Shown here piece by piece: positions 1-6,294 of a stretch of DNA of 8,638 bases. Within the stretch, counting starts at the first letter, position 1, and every line of letters starts with the position of its first letter. The notes under the pieces were generated by a model. That model was not told the origin of the DNA, did no database searches, and was given only the letters and a program-made list of their open reading frames with translations. The stretch is from an uncultured Anaerolineae bacterium (GTDB lineage: Bacteria; Chloroflexota; Anaerolineae; Anaerolineales; Villigracilaceae), in NCBI GenBank assembly GCA_903882765.1, contig CAIRYE010000399.1, positions 1 through 8,638 of the forward strand, written 5' to 3'. Made by a program: the position numbers and the translations under genes.

Positions 1-10
1 CATAAAAAAA

Positions 11-937
11 TTAGGGTTTCGCCATCCAGGCAACTACAGCCCGTAATCCTTCATCCAACGAGGTACCCACATTAAAACCTAACATTTTTTTGGATTTTGA
101 TGGATCCCCAAGTGAACGGAAAATATCGCCTGCCCGCGCTGGTTCGTATTTTGCCGGCAAAGCATCAGGAAAATTTTTCATTAAGGTGGTGATCAATTGG
201 TTGACCGTGATCTCAACACCGGAACTAACATTAAAAACCTGCCCTGGCGCGTCGGCATGCTGAGAGGCCAATAAATTAGCGTTGACAATATCTTCCACAA
301 AAACAAGATCCCGTGTTTGTTCGCCATCACCATAGATCACGATCTGCTTTTTATCCACCAAATTACGGGTAAAGATAGGTACAGCCGCCGCATACATGCT
401 ATCCGGCCTTTGTCGTGGACCAAAAACATTGAAGTAGCGCAAAGCCACCACTTCTAAGCCAAACGAACGAGTATAAAGCTCGGCATATATCTCGGTCACC
501 CTCTTGGATACAGCATAAGGCGACATGGGAAAAAGTTTTGTTTCTTCCTTGAGCGGGATCTCGGTTGAATCACCATAAACCGCCGCGGAGGAAGCAAGCA
601 CAACTCGTTTCACTCCAGATTCCCTTGCTGATTCAAGCACGATCTCAGTACCACGTTGGTTTATATCAAAACAACTGATGGGGTCGTCCATAGAAAGCGG
701 AACGGAAACAAAAGCCGCCTCATGAAATACGATCTCGATCCCTTTCATCGCTTGGGCAACTAAGGATTGGTTTCGAATATCGCCCTCAATAATTTCGACT
801 TTCATTCCTTCTAAATTTTCCTTTTTTCCTGTGGAAAAATTATCTAGAACCCTGACAAAATCGCCCTGCTTTAACAGGGCGGCTACAAGATGTGAACCAA
901 TGAAACCAGCCCCGCCGGTAACTAATACATTTGCCAT
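11..937 (-). CDS. NAD-dependent nucleotide-sugar epimerase (WbpP/GalE-like extended SDR)
   Basis: Cytoplasmic extended short-chain dehydrogenase, 308 aa, likely interconverting a UDP-sugar at C4. The N-terminal Rossmann dinucleotide motif GGAGFIG is at residues 8-14, with D32 at the end of beta-2 as expected for NAD binding. The catalytic Ser lies in SSAAVYG (116-122) and the Tyr/Lys pair is Y141-x3-K145 in SPYAVSKR. RYFNVFGPRQ (167-176) and GDGEQTRD (203-210) are typical of sugar epimerases. The stretch around 72-86 (HEAAFVSVPLSMDDP) resembles WbpP/Gne UDP-GlcNAc 4-epimerases more than GalE, but the protein is shorter than WbpP (about 340 aa), so the substrate is not certain. Its ATG overlaps the stop of the upstream sugar transferase (TAATG), and a strong purine-rich Shine-Dalgarno (complement of 941-951) lies inside that gene, so translation is probably coupled. 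UDP-glucuronate decarboxylase or dTDP-glucose dehydratase is less likely. Confidence 0.9.
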   Translation of the reverse strand: MANVLVTGGAGFIGSHLVAALLKQGDFVRVLDNFSTGKKENLEGMKVEIIEGDIRNQSLVAQAMKGIEIVFHEAAFVSVPLSMDDPISCFDINQRGTEIVLESARESGVKRVVLASSAAVYGDSTEIPLKEETKLFPMSPYAVSKRVTEIYAELYTRSFGLEVVALRYFNVFGPRQRPDSMYAAAVPIFTRNLVDKKQIVIYGDGEQTRDLVFVEDIVNANLLASQHADAPGQVFNVSSGVEITVNQLITTLMKNFPDALPAKYEPARAGDIFRSLGDPSKSKKMLGFNVGTSLDEGLRAVVAWMAKP

Positions 938-2361
938 TATCTCCCCTTCCTACCTAAAACGGTTCCTACTGTGCGAAGTATGACAATAATATCCATGAAA
1001 ATGGAGCGATGCTTAATATAGTACAAATCATATTCCAGCTTGACAGAGGTATCTTCCACTGTCGCGGCATACCCGTAATTGATCTGTGCCCAACCACTAA
1101 TTCCAGGCTTCACCAATAACCTCGATCGGTAAAACGGGATCTGCTGCTCAAAGGTCGATACCCATTGGGCTCGTTCAGCTCTTGGACCAACCATACTCAT
1201 TTCGCCCCGAAGCACATTCCAAAATTGGGGAACCTCATCGATTCGAGTAACTCGCAAAAAATTGCCAACCATGGTAATACGTGGGTCTTGCTCATCGGCC
1301 ATCTGAGCGGTGCCTTCCTTCTCAGCGTCCTTACGCATTGTTCGGAACTTGATAATGTCGAAAGAGTGTGCGCCTTTGCCTAATCTTTCCTGTTTGTAAA
1401 AGATCGGGAAACCATCATCAACCAATATTGCGATCGCCACAAACGGGAATATGATAAGAAAAACGAGCATGCCGATGATAGAAACAACAATATCGATCAC
1501 ACGCTTAAAAAATTCATAGATCATTCCGCCACTGATCTCGTCTACAAAGGAACGGAGGATCCAATCATATTCCAGATGGTGGATCGGGACTCTTCCTAAC
1601 AATTCTTCATACAAGGAAGGCATACGAGTGATCTCAACACCCCGTTCCTGCATCTCTAAAATTGTTCTAAACGTCTCGCCCTTCATCTCGCCAGTGATTG
1701 AAACGATCAGGTCTGTGATCAATAATTCGTCAACTAATTTACTTAGCGTTTCGCTGTTACCGATCACTGAGTAGCCTTCCACATCAATACCCAGTTTTGA
1801 GGGATCATCATCGATGTAGGCGATTAAATTGAAAGGGGACGGATTGATCGTCTTGTATATCTCAGCCAAAGTATGGCCATTTGAGCCAGCGCCAATGACA
1901 AACGCACGGCGTTGCTCACCGTGTGAAATGATCAATTTAATGTAATACCAACGCCACAATAAGGTAAGAAGGGTAGTAAGGAGGATAAAAACGCCAACAG
2001 CTCGACGATTAATTTTCCCCGGGATATCCGCCAAAAAGTAAACCAACAAGTAAATAATTCCAGCAAATAGTCCTGCAAGCGCGATTGCCCGTACGGTTCG
2101 TGTCCAATTTGCGGCTCTGTGCAGGTCGTATGTCTCGATCAATAATAATATCCAAGTTATTGGGAGAAAATAAAACCATACCTGAACACGCAAACGGAAA
2201 AACTCGAGGTTAAAAACATCAAGCCACGCATCCCCAGCCCACCAGATATAGATACCAACCAACAACGCAATGGAGGCCATCAATAGGTCACCAAAGATCA
2301 GTAATAAGCGTTGTTCACCGGGTCGTAATCGCCAGGTAGATTTTGATAGCTCCGAAGTCAT
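937..2361 (-). CDS. Polyprenyl-phosphate sugar-1-phosphate transferase (WbaP/CpsE-type initiating enzyme)
   Basis: Membrane enzyme, 474 aa, that transfers a sugar-1-phosphate from a UDP-sugar to undecaprenyl phosphate, the first step of exopolysaccharide or O-antigen repeat synthesis. Four hydrophobic segments lie near residues 20-42, 60-78, 92-112 and 118-138. A cytoplasmic Rossmann-like domain follows (FVIGAGSNG, 154-162). The C-terminal bacterial sugar transferase domain starts near 284 with the re-entrant helix (FKRVIDIVVS, 285-294), then FYKQERLGKG (321-330), KFRTM (338-342), the catalytic Asp-Glu pair D375-E376 in RIDEVPQFWN, and SMVGPRAE (389-396). The last motif has Ala395 where most relatives have Pro. 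KPGISGWAQINYG (418-430) completes the family signature. Three-part length and layout match WbaP/CpsE-type proteins. The ATG is preceded by AGGA 11 nt upstream and again immediately adjacent, so the ribosome site is mediocre. It starts 19 nt after the glycosyltransferase. The donor sugar is unknown. Confidence 0.93.
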   Translation of the reverse strand: MTSELSKSTWRLRPGEQRLLLIFGDLLMASIALLVGIYIWWAGDAWLDVFNLEFFRLRVQVWFYFLPITWILLLIETYDLHRAANWTRTVRAIALAGLFAGIIYLLVYFLADIPGKINRRAVGVFILLTTLLTLLWRWYYIKLIISHGEQRRAFVIGAGSNGHTLAEIYKTINPSPFNLIAYIDDDPSKLGIDVEGYSVIGNSETLSKLVDELLITDLIVSITGEMKGETFRTILEMQERGVEITRMPSLYEELLGRVPIHHLEYDWILRSFVDEISGGMIYEFFKRVIDIVVSIIGMLVFLIIFPFVAIAILVDDGFPIFYKQERLGKGAHSFDIIKFRTMRKDAEKEGTAQMADEQDPRITMVGNFLRVTRIDEVPQFWNVLRGEMSMVGPRAERAQWVSTFEQQIPFYRSRLLVKPGISGWAQINYGYAATVEDTSVKLEYDLYYIKHRSIFMDIIVILRTVGTVLGRKGR

Positions 2362-2380
2362 TCCTTAGGATTTCCTGGTC

Positions 2381-3370
2381 TCAAAATAAAATACTCCACA
2401 AAAAACCGTAGCCCCAAGACAAGTGCATTGCTGCGACTGATATTGGAAAACCAAAGGTTAACTGAGGGGCTTTTCGATTTATTGCTTCACGCAAACCGAA
2501 GAAAAGCAAAATCGAGAAATATACGATCAACTCTAATTCTACCATTACTAAGAAAAGTGGGAAAAATGCCCCTAAAAGGATGCCGACAGGCAGTGAAAAG
2601 GCGAATAATGGTGGCAAGGCTTGCCGCCAAATAATGGTTGTAGGAAATTTCTTTAACATTTTTAATTTCCAATAACCATACCGAAAATATTGCGCAGACA
2701 ATTTGGCGAGATCTGCTCGAGCATAATAAACACACTTTATGGATGGATCCAGCCAGATTTTTCCACCCGCTTTCCGAATACGCGCGTTAAATTCATAATC
2801 CTCATTTGATAACATGGTTTCATCAAAAAAACCGATCTTCTCTAATAACGATCTGTAGAAACAACCAAAGGGGACAGTATCAACAAAATTCGCGACAGTG
2901 GTATGTCTATATTTAGCATTCCCCACTCCAATAGGGTGTGATGCCGCAACCGCGATGGACTGACTGATCCAATTTTTTTCAGTGTAGCGAATATCCCAAA
3001 CCCCACCAACATTATCCGCCTTCCCCTGGAGAAGGGCGTCAACCGCTTTCTCAACATAATCGCTGTAGGGGGCGGAATGTGAATCCAGCCTAAGGATCAC
3101 CTCACCACTAGAGGCTCTTATTGCGCAATTCAGGGCGGAAGGTATTGAGACTTGCGGGTTCTCGATCACAGAGATCTTCAGATCAGAATGCGATGCAGCG
3201 AAGGATTCGATCACGGCGCGGGTATTATCTTTTGAACCACCATCCGCGATGGTCACATCCATCTTATCTAAGGGATACGTTTGAGCATAGACGGCATCCA
3301 ATAATTGCTGAATACGAAATTCTTCATTCAAACATGGAACTATGATCGACACATTTGGTTGTCTTATCAA
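2381..3370 (-). CDS. Family 2 glycosyltransferase, ExoA-like, with C-terminal membrane segments
   Basis: Glycosyltransferase of the GT-A fold, 329 aa, probably adding a sugar to a lipid-linked glycan on the cytoplasmic membrane face. The N terminus VSIIVPCLNEE (7-17) and ADGGSKDNT (42-50) are the nucleotide-binding core. RLDSHS (94-99) supplies a DxH version of the metal-binding DxD motif, as in the succinoglycan protein ExoA. NEDYEFNARIRK (189-200) carries the likely catalytic-base region. Hydrophobic segments near 251-274, 277-293 and 306-328 anchor the C terminus. The start chosen is TTG at 3368-3370: an in-frame TAG lies ten codons upstream and there is no in-frame ATG before the conserved strand. 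No convincing Shine-Dalgarno precedes it; GTG at codon 7 is the alternative. It lies 44 nt after the RidA gene and 19 nt before the sugar transferase. The acceptor and donor are not deducible. Confidence 0.88.
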   Translation of the reverse strand: MIRQPNVSIIVPCLNEEFRIQQLLDAVYAQTYPLDKMDVTIADGGSKDNTRAVIESFAASHSDLKISVIENPQVSIPSALNCAIRASSGEVILRLDSHSAPYSDYVEKAVDALLQGKADNVGGVWDIRYTEKNWISQSIAVAASHPIGVGNAKYRHTTVANFVDTVPFGCFYRSLLEKIGFFDETMLSNEDYEFNARIRKAGGKIWLDPSIKCVYYARADLAKLSAQYFRYGYWKLKMLKKFPTTIIWRQALPPLFAFSLPVGILLGAFFPLFLVMVELELIVYFSILLFFGLREAINRKAPQLTFGFPISVAAMHLSWGYGFLWSILF

Positions 3371-3414
3371 GGCGGCGGGCTCAAGGAATGGATTTGGCTA
3401 ACGAACACCAAATA

Positions 3415-3795
3415 CTATTTTTTAACAGCAACAGCTTCGATCTCGATCAAACCAGCCTTCGGTAAAGATGCTACCGCGATGGTTGAACGAGCGGGAAAAT
3501 CGCCCGAGAAGTAGCTGCCATAAACTGTGTTTACAACCGGGAAATCTTTCATATCAACCAAGAATATGGTTGTCTTAAGAATATTCGCCATATCGCAGCC
3601 TGCGGATTCCAAAACAAACTTGAGATTCGTAAGGGCTTGGATCGCTTGCTGTTCTACACCACCATCCACCAATTCACCTGTTTCGGGGTTTAATCCGAGC
3701 TGACCAGAACAGAAAACAAAGCCGTTTGATTCCACAGCAACAGAGTAAGGACCAAGTGCTTTAGGAGCTTTTTCGGATCTAATAATATTTTTCAT
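3415..3795 (-). CDS. ridA: RidA/YjgF-family reactive enamine/imine deaminase
   Basis: Small cytoplasmic protein, 126 aa, of the Rid (YjgF/YER057c/UK114) family. Family members form trimers that hydrolyse reactive 2-aminoacrylate-type enamines and imines made by PLP enzymes. The N-terminal signature KAPKALGPYSVAV (9-21) and SGQLGLNPETGELV (30-43) are visible. R103 in PARSTIAVASLP is the Arg that binds the substrate carboxylate in active RidA (Arg105 in E. coli numbering), and E120 sits in IEIEAVAV near the usual catalytic-water position. Length is typical and nothing is missing. The ATG start is preceded by AGGA three nt upstream. It lies 45 nt after the MFS gene and 44 nt before the glycosyltransferase on the same strand. 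It may be a housekeeping passenger in this run rather than a glycan gene. Subfamily assignment (RidA against Rid1-7) rests on R103 only. Confidence 0.92.
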   Translation of the reverse strand: MKNIIRSEKAPKALGPYSVAVESNGFVFCSGQLGLNPETGELVDGGVEQQAIQALTNLKFVLESAGCDMANILKTTIFLVDMKDFPVVNTVYGSYFSGDFPARSTIAVASLPKAGLIEIEAVAVKK

Positions 3796-3840
3796 TTTTC
3801 CTGCTTTCTAATTCGCCTATTTTTACTTCAGAACTATATT

Positions 3841-5028
3841 TTAACTTAGTTTGGGTTGTTTTAATTTTACGATTTCTTTGCCAGCTAACATCATGAGCGC
3901 AACCAGAGCGACTCCGTTAAAACCTATCGCGAAAAAGGTGACCATACCAAAACCAAAATTTTTGTAAATGAATGGCGCAAGGAAAGCTCCAAAAGCTCTT
4001 CCTACGGAATATCCCATTAAGTTTAGTGACATTGCAGTAGCGCGCGCCTCAGGTATCACTTCCGTCATCATCGGTAAATGGCTCACCATCACAAACTCAA
4101 ACGCGATGTAAAAAAAGAACAAACCGATCAAGGCTCCAGTTTGGGTGCCGGCTAAGATCGGTAGACCAATTGCTGCCAGCATGCTTGCTATAATACCGAT
4201 TGATAGAGCTTTTGGCTTGCCCAACTTGTCTGTAAAAAGTGCCACCAACCCTTCACCGCCCAATTCAGAGAGCCCAATGATCGCCGATGCCGCCGCTAAC
4301 GCCCCAATTTGCACATAAAAGGTGTCTTCCAGCCACACACCAAAGATCAAATTTACGATCTCATTTCCCGCGGTTGTCCAAAGCCCAACATTGAGGGCGA
4401 GGATCACCTTTCGGTTTTTTAGAACCGTGAGCACCGCTGCCAAATTCATTTTCGTGGCATGCGTTTTGGCTGGGTCCGCAGGGATAACGAAAAAAATACC
4501 AGTAATGCCCAAAATACCCAGCGCTAAAAAGAGGTAGTACGGCGCGACCCACCCAAAGCGATTGATCAAATATCCCGCGGCGGGAATACCCAAGATAAAG
4601 GCCAATGACCAACCCATTTCGGTGACTGAAATGGCTAAGCCTCGACGATGATAGGGGACTTTATCCCCCATGTAAGAAAGAACACTGGGGTCGAATATGT
4701 ACTTACCCAAAACGGAAAGAAGTAATGAAATAAAGAGAGTTGGAAAACTTGGGAAGAAACAAACCAGCGCAATAGCAAATAGAAAGATCGACAACCCTAG
4801 GATCATCCCAAACTTTCGGCCCCTTACATCCGAAATTGGTGAGATCAAAGGAATCCCCATGCCTACAAAATTTCTAGAAGAGACCGCTAAGGATAATGCT
4901 GAAATATCTATTCCCAGCGCCCTAGAAATCACACCTAGAAAGGGGTATGCCATGCGATGGGCAGTATTTAAAATACCCCGGACAAAAGTGATCAGGGCTA
5001 ATTCATTCAACATTTTCATTATTTGCAT
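3841..5028 (-). CDS. Major facilitator superfamily transporter, substrate unknown
   Basis: Integral membrane carrier, 395 aa, with about twelve hydrophobic segments in two halves separated by a polar cytoplasmic loop near residues 184-208. The MFS motif A between helices 2 and 3 is seen as SPISDVRGRKFG (63-74), with D67, R69, G70 and R71. A motif C-like segment in helix 5 (GWSLAFILGIPAAG, 139-152) points to an exporter-type antiporter, and a second motif A-like loop occurs near LFTDKLGKPKA. Length and layout are normal for sugar or drug efflux permeases, but no substrate can be named. The ATG at 5026-5028 has GAGG three nt upstream; ATG at codon 4 gives a 12-nt gap, so the start is uncertain by three codons. 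A hairpin (5036-5055) sits just upstream and overlaps the previous gene's stop. The following RidA gene starts 45 nt on. It could export a metabolite or glycan precursor; this is speculative. Confidence 0.9.
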   Translation of the reverse strand: MQIMKMLNELALITFVRGILNTAHRMAYPFLGVISRALGIDISALSLAVSSRNFVGMGIPLISPISDVRGRKFGMILGLSIFLFAIALVCFFPSFPTLFISLLLSVLGKYIFDPSVLSYMGDKVPYHRRGLAISVTEMGWSLAFILGIPAAGYLINRFGWVAPYYLFLALGILGITGIFFVIPADPAKTHATKMNLAAVLTVLKNRKVILALNVGLWTTAGNEIVNLIFGVWLEDTFYVQIGALAAASAIIGLSELGGEGLVALFTDKLGKPKALSIGIIASMLAAIGLPILAGTQTGALIGLFFFYIAFEFVMVSHLPMMTEVIPEARATAMSLNLMGYSVGRAFGAFLAPFIYKNFGFGMVTFFAIGFNGVALVALMMLAGKEIVKLKQPKLS

Positions 5029-5035
5029 ACGCCTC

Positions 5036-5059
5036 AGTAGGTCGGCAGACCTACTTTTT
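5036..5059. promoter_or_regulatory. Perfect intercistronic hairpin with plus-strand T-run
   Basis: AGTAGGTC (5036-5043) and GACCTACT (5048-5055) form an uninterrupted 8-bp stem closed by a 4-nt loop. On the plus strand it is followed by a T-run (5055-5059), which is terminator-like, but no plus-strand gene ends here. On the minus-strand transcript the stem contains the TAG stop of the CcmC-like gene and ends directly before GAGG, the ribosome site of the MFS gene. A role in translational coupling, mRNA processing or blocking antisense transcription is possible but inferred. Confidence 0.55.
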
Positions 5060-5689
5060 GGCCTTGAGAGCGTCGAACCAAAGCAAGGAAACCAAAAGCG
5101 CGGAACTAAGGGTTAAGACAATTAGGAACACAAAAAAGAACATAATTGTGTAGTTACCCGAATTGAAAATCGGAGAGGGTGGTGGATGCATTATGTTCGC
5201 GGCATTCGCAAAAACAACCCTCAAGACAATAATGTAAGCGATATTCGCCATGGCCAATAGGCGTTTATCGTTCATGATCCAAAGACCGATCTGTAACAAT
5301 ATTCCCGCAATCGCAAATGTTAACGCGAATCGAAAACGCGGTTCTGCCAAAAATAATCCATTCCAATTTGATTGCATTGCCAGCATTGAAAGGGGAAGAT
5401 AGGTTACCCAATAGATGATACCCGTAAGCCCGAGGGCTTGTGACCAAGTGTAAAACTTGTCCGCTAACTCTTTTTTCTTCATCAAGAATTCAGCAAAGAG
5501 CGCGGCAAAACCGAGCAAGCCGGCAAAAATTAATGCAAGCTCAGCCGCCAAAACCCAAGCTCCGTGAATGTAAACCAATTTAACATTTGTCCCGAGGTTT
5601 TTTTCTTCGGGGCCAAAGGCGCTAACAATGGCGATCAACACAACGTTGATGGCAAATAGAAATTTGTAGTTAGATAATAATTTTTTCAT
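5051..5689 (-). CDS. Multi-helix membrane protein, divergent CcmC/CcsA-like (degenerate WWD domain)
   Basis: Integral membrane protein, 212 aa from the ATG at 5687-5689 (a GTG two codons earlier gives 214; numbering below uses 214). Hydrophobic segments lie near 13-26, 43-70, 86-107, 121-140, 147-166 and 182-207, giving six helices, as in CcmC. The order of motifs follows CcmC, the heme-handling protein of cytochrome c maturation. YIHGAW (42-47) matches YLHVPAA, putting H44 at the CcmC H60 heme ligand. WNGLFLAEPR (111-120) aligns without gaps to the WWD signature WGTWWVWDAR, keeping the first W and final R but with Glu for Asp and most tryptophans lost. MHPPPSPI (169-176) matches LHQ, putting H170 at H184. 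No ccmB, ccmE, ccmF or resB neighbour is present. No strong Shine-Dalgarno precedes the start. It is first in the leftward run and divergent from the small membrane gene. The homology is a by-eye alignment; an unrelated six-helix protein is the alternative. Confidence 0.5.
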   Translation of the reverse strand: MKKLLSNYKFLFAINVVLIAIVSAFGPEEKNLGTNVKLVYIHGAWVLAAELALIFAGLLGFAALFAEFLMKKKELADKFYTWSQALGLTGIIYWVTYLPLSMLAMQSNWNGLFLAEPRFRFALTFAIAGILLQIGLWIMNDKRLLAMANIAYIIVLRVVFANAANIMHPPPSPIFNSGNYTIMFFFVFLIVLTLSSALLVSLLWFDALKAKK

Positions 5690-5733
5690 GGTCACAATTT
5701 TACTTTAAGGTTGATATATAAGACAGTTATCTT

Positions 5734-5772
5734 TTTACAATTTCTTTACAATATTTAAATAGATTCTTCACA
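5734..5772 (+). repeat. TTYACA direct repeats on an 11-bp phase (candidate response-regulator sites)
   Basis: TTTACAAT occurs at 5734-5741 and again at 5745-5752, exactly 11 bp apart, and TTCACATT at 5767-5774, a further 22 bp on. The last two share a wider match (TTCTTYACA). CATACA at 5778-5783 continues the phase weakly; the slot at 5756 does not match. One-turn spacing of TT[ACT]ACA half-sites is the known arrangement for B. subtilis PhoP and, more broadly, OmpR/PhoB-class response regulators. The sequence overlaps the leftward -35 candidate and ends at the rightward one. In DNA this rich in A and T, chance is possible. Confidence 0.4.
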
Positions 5773-5808
5773 TTTTCCATACAGTTAAATGCTATTATCG
5801 TTATTGAA

Positions 5809-5814
5809 AAGGAG
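5809..5814 (+). promoter_or_regulatory. Strong Shine-Dalgarno for the small membrane gene
   Basis: AAGGAG ends 6 nt before the ATG at 5821. This is the best ribosome site in the window and fixes the start of the small protein, which otherwise has no family to support it. Confidence 0.8.
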
Positions 5815-5820
5815 TTTTCT

Positions 5821-6225
5821 ATGAAAAATAAATGGTTTTTAATTTTTGGGATCTTCGTGATTGTTTTGATCATTTTAGCGGCCTTCGCGATGCCACTCAT
5901 CCACAACACTATGGCAGGGCAATCGTTAGGGCTTGGTTATGGTAACAATCCCGGGTTTCAACGCCCAATGATGAATGGTGATTTTGGTCATCGGGGCATG
6001 ATGCCTTTTGGTAATGGTAGAGTTGGAATGGGTAATTATCTCCCGCTAGGATTTGGTTTTATGTTCTTTATGTTTTTCTTCCGACTTATCCCTTGGGCCA
6101 TTATCGGTCTGATCTTGTGGGGCGTTTACCACCTTGGGAAAAAAGCTGGGATCAAAAGCACATTAACCGCTGCACCTGTTGTAGCTGCCGCCGCTCCAGT
6201 TGTGACGCCTGAAGAAACAAAGTAA
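5821..6225 (+). CDS. Small two-helix membrane protein with Met/Gly-rich repeat loop, function unknown
   Basis: I do not recognise a family. The 134-aa product has a hydrophobic N-terminal helix (5-27, signal anchor or uncleaved signal) and a Gly/Asn/Met-rich segment (32-73). A second long hydrophobic stretch (75-103) with many Phe residues follows, then a basic stop-transfer (GKKAGIK, 106-112) and an Ala/Val/Pro tail ending acidic. Within the polar segment an imperfect ten-residue repeat is visible: RPMMNGDFGH (48-57), RGMMPFGNGR (58-67), then VGMGNY. Met residues therefore fall at 50/51, 60/61 and 70. By the positive-inside rule the Met-rich loop faces the outside and the tail the cytoplasm. 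Met clusters of this kind can bind Cu(I), but this is inference. The Shine-Dalgarno is strong, the gene stands alone on the plus strand, and a terminator follows 17 nt after the stop. It is divergent from the CcmC-like gene and may share its control region. Confidence 0.8.
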   Translation: MKNKWFLIFGIFVIVLIILAAFAMPLIHNTMAGQSLGLGYGNNPGFQRPMMNGDFGHRGMMPFGNGRVGMGNYLPLGFGFMFFMFFFRLIPWAIIGLILWGVYHLGKKAGIKSTLTAAPVVAAAAPVVTPEETK

Positions 6226-6242
6226 CCGAAATAGTTCTACAA

Positions 6243-6276
6243 AAAAATCCCGCGTGATCAATCACGCGGGATTTTT
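6243..6276. terminator. Bidirectional rho-independent terminator
   Basis: Bases 6243-6257 pair perfectly with 6262-6276 (15 bp, with G+C-rich core CCCGCGTGA and its complement) around the 4-nt loop TCAA. An A-run on the left and a T-run on the right give a U-tail to transcripts from either side. It ends the plus-strand small membrane gene, stop at 6225, and the minus-strand ettA, stop at 6295, which converge here. Confidence 0.95.
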
Positions 6277-6294
6277 CTATTTATGAGAGGATAA

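Larger units (their letters stand above)
5690..5820. promoter_or_regulatory. A+T-rich divergent control region
   Basis: This 131-bp gap separates the leftward CcmC-like run from the rightward small membrane gene and is about 24% G+C by hand count, far below the flanking coding DNA. It should hold both promoters. A weak leftward candidate has TTGTAA (complement of 5735-5740) and TATATC (complement of 5713-5718) with a 16-nt spacer. A rightward -10-like TATTAT is at 5793-5798, but the best -35-like hexamer (TTCACA, 5767-5772) is 20 nt away, which is long, as is usual for activator-dependent promoters. Both assignments are tentative. The region also carries the 11-bp-phased repeats listed separately. 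Confidence 0.5.

Noticed and set aside
1..3. Minus-strand ATG seven nt after the epimerase stop, possible start of the next gene
   Set aside because: Only the start triplet is in the window and no Shine-Dalgarno precedes it; a call cannot be supported.
161..175. Cys in the first EttA signature (CSGGE) read as a possible defect of the ATPase; equivalent DNA is near 7457-7471
   Set aside because: The position before SGGE varies among ABC proteins, and all Walker, signature and catalytic Glu residues are intact, so no loss of function is implied. The coordinates at left are protein residues around the motif.
4697..5116. Open plus-strand frame of 139 codons
   Set aside because: Antisense to the MFS and CcmC-like genes, with no domain and with a composition typical of a shadow frame.
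5727..5909. Minus-strand frame of 60 codons across the divergent region
   Set aside because: Lys/Ile/Asn-rich product of A+T-rich noncoding DNA, overlapping the start of the well-supported plus-strand gene; no family resemblance.
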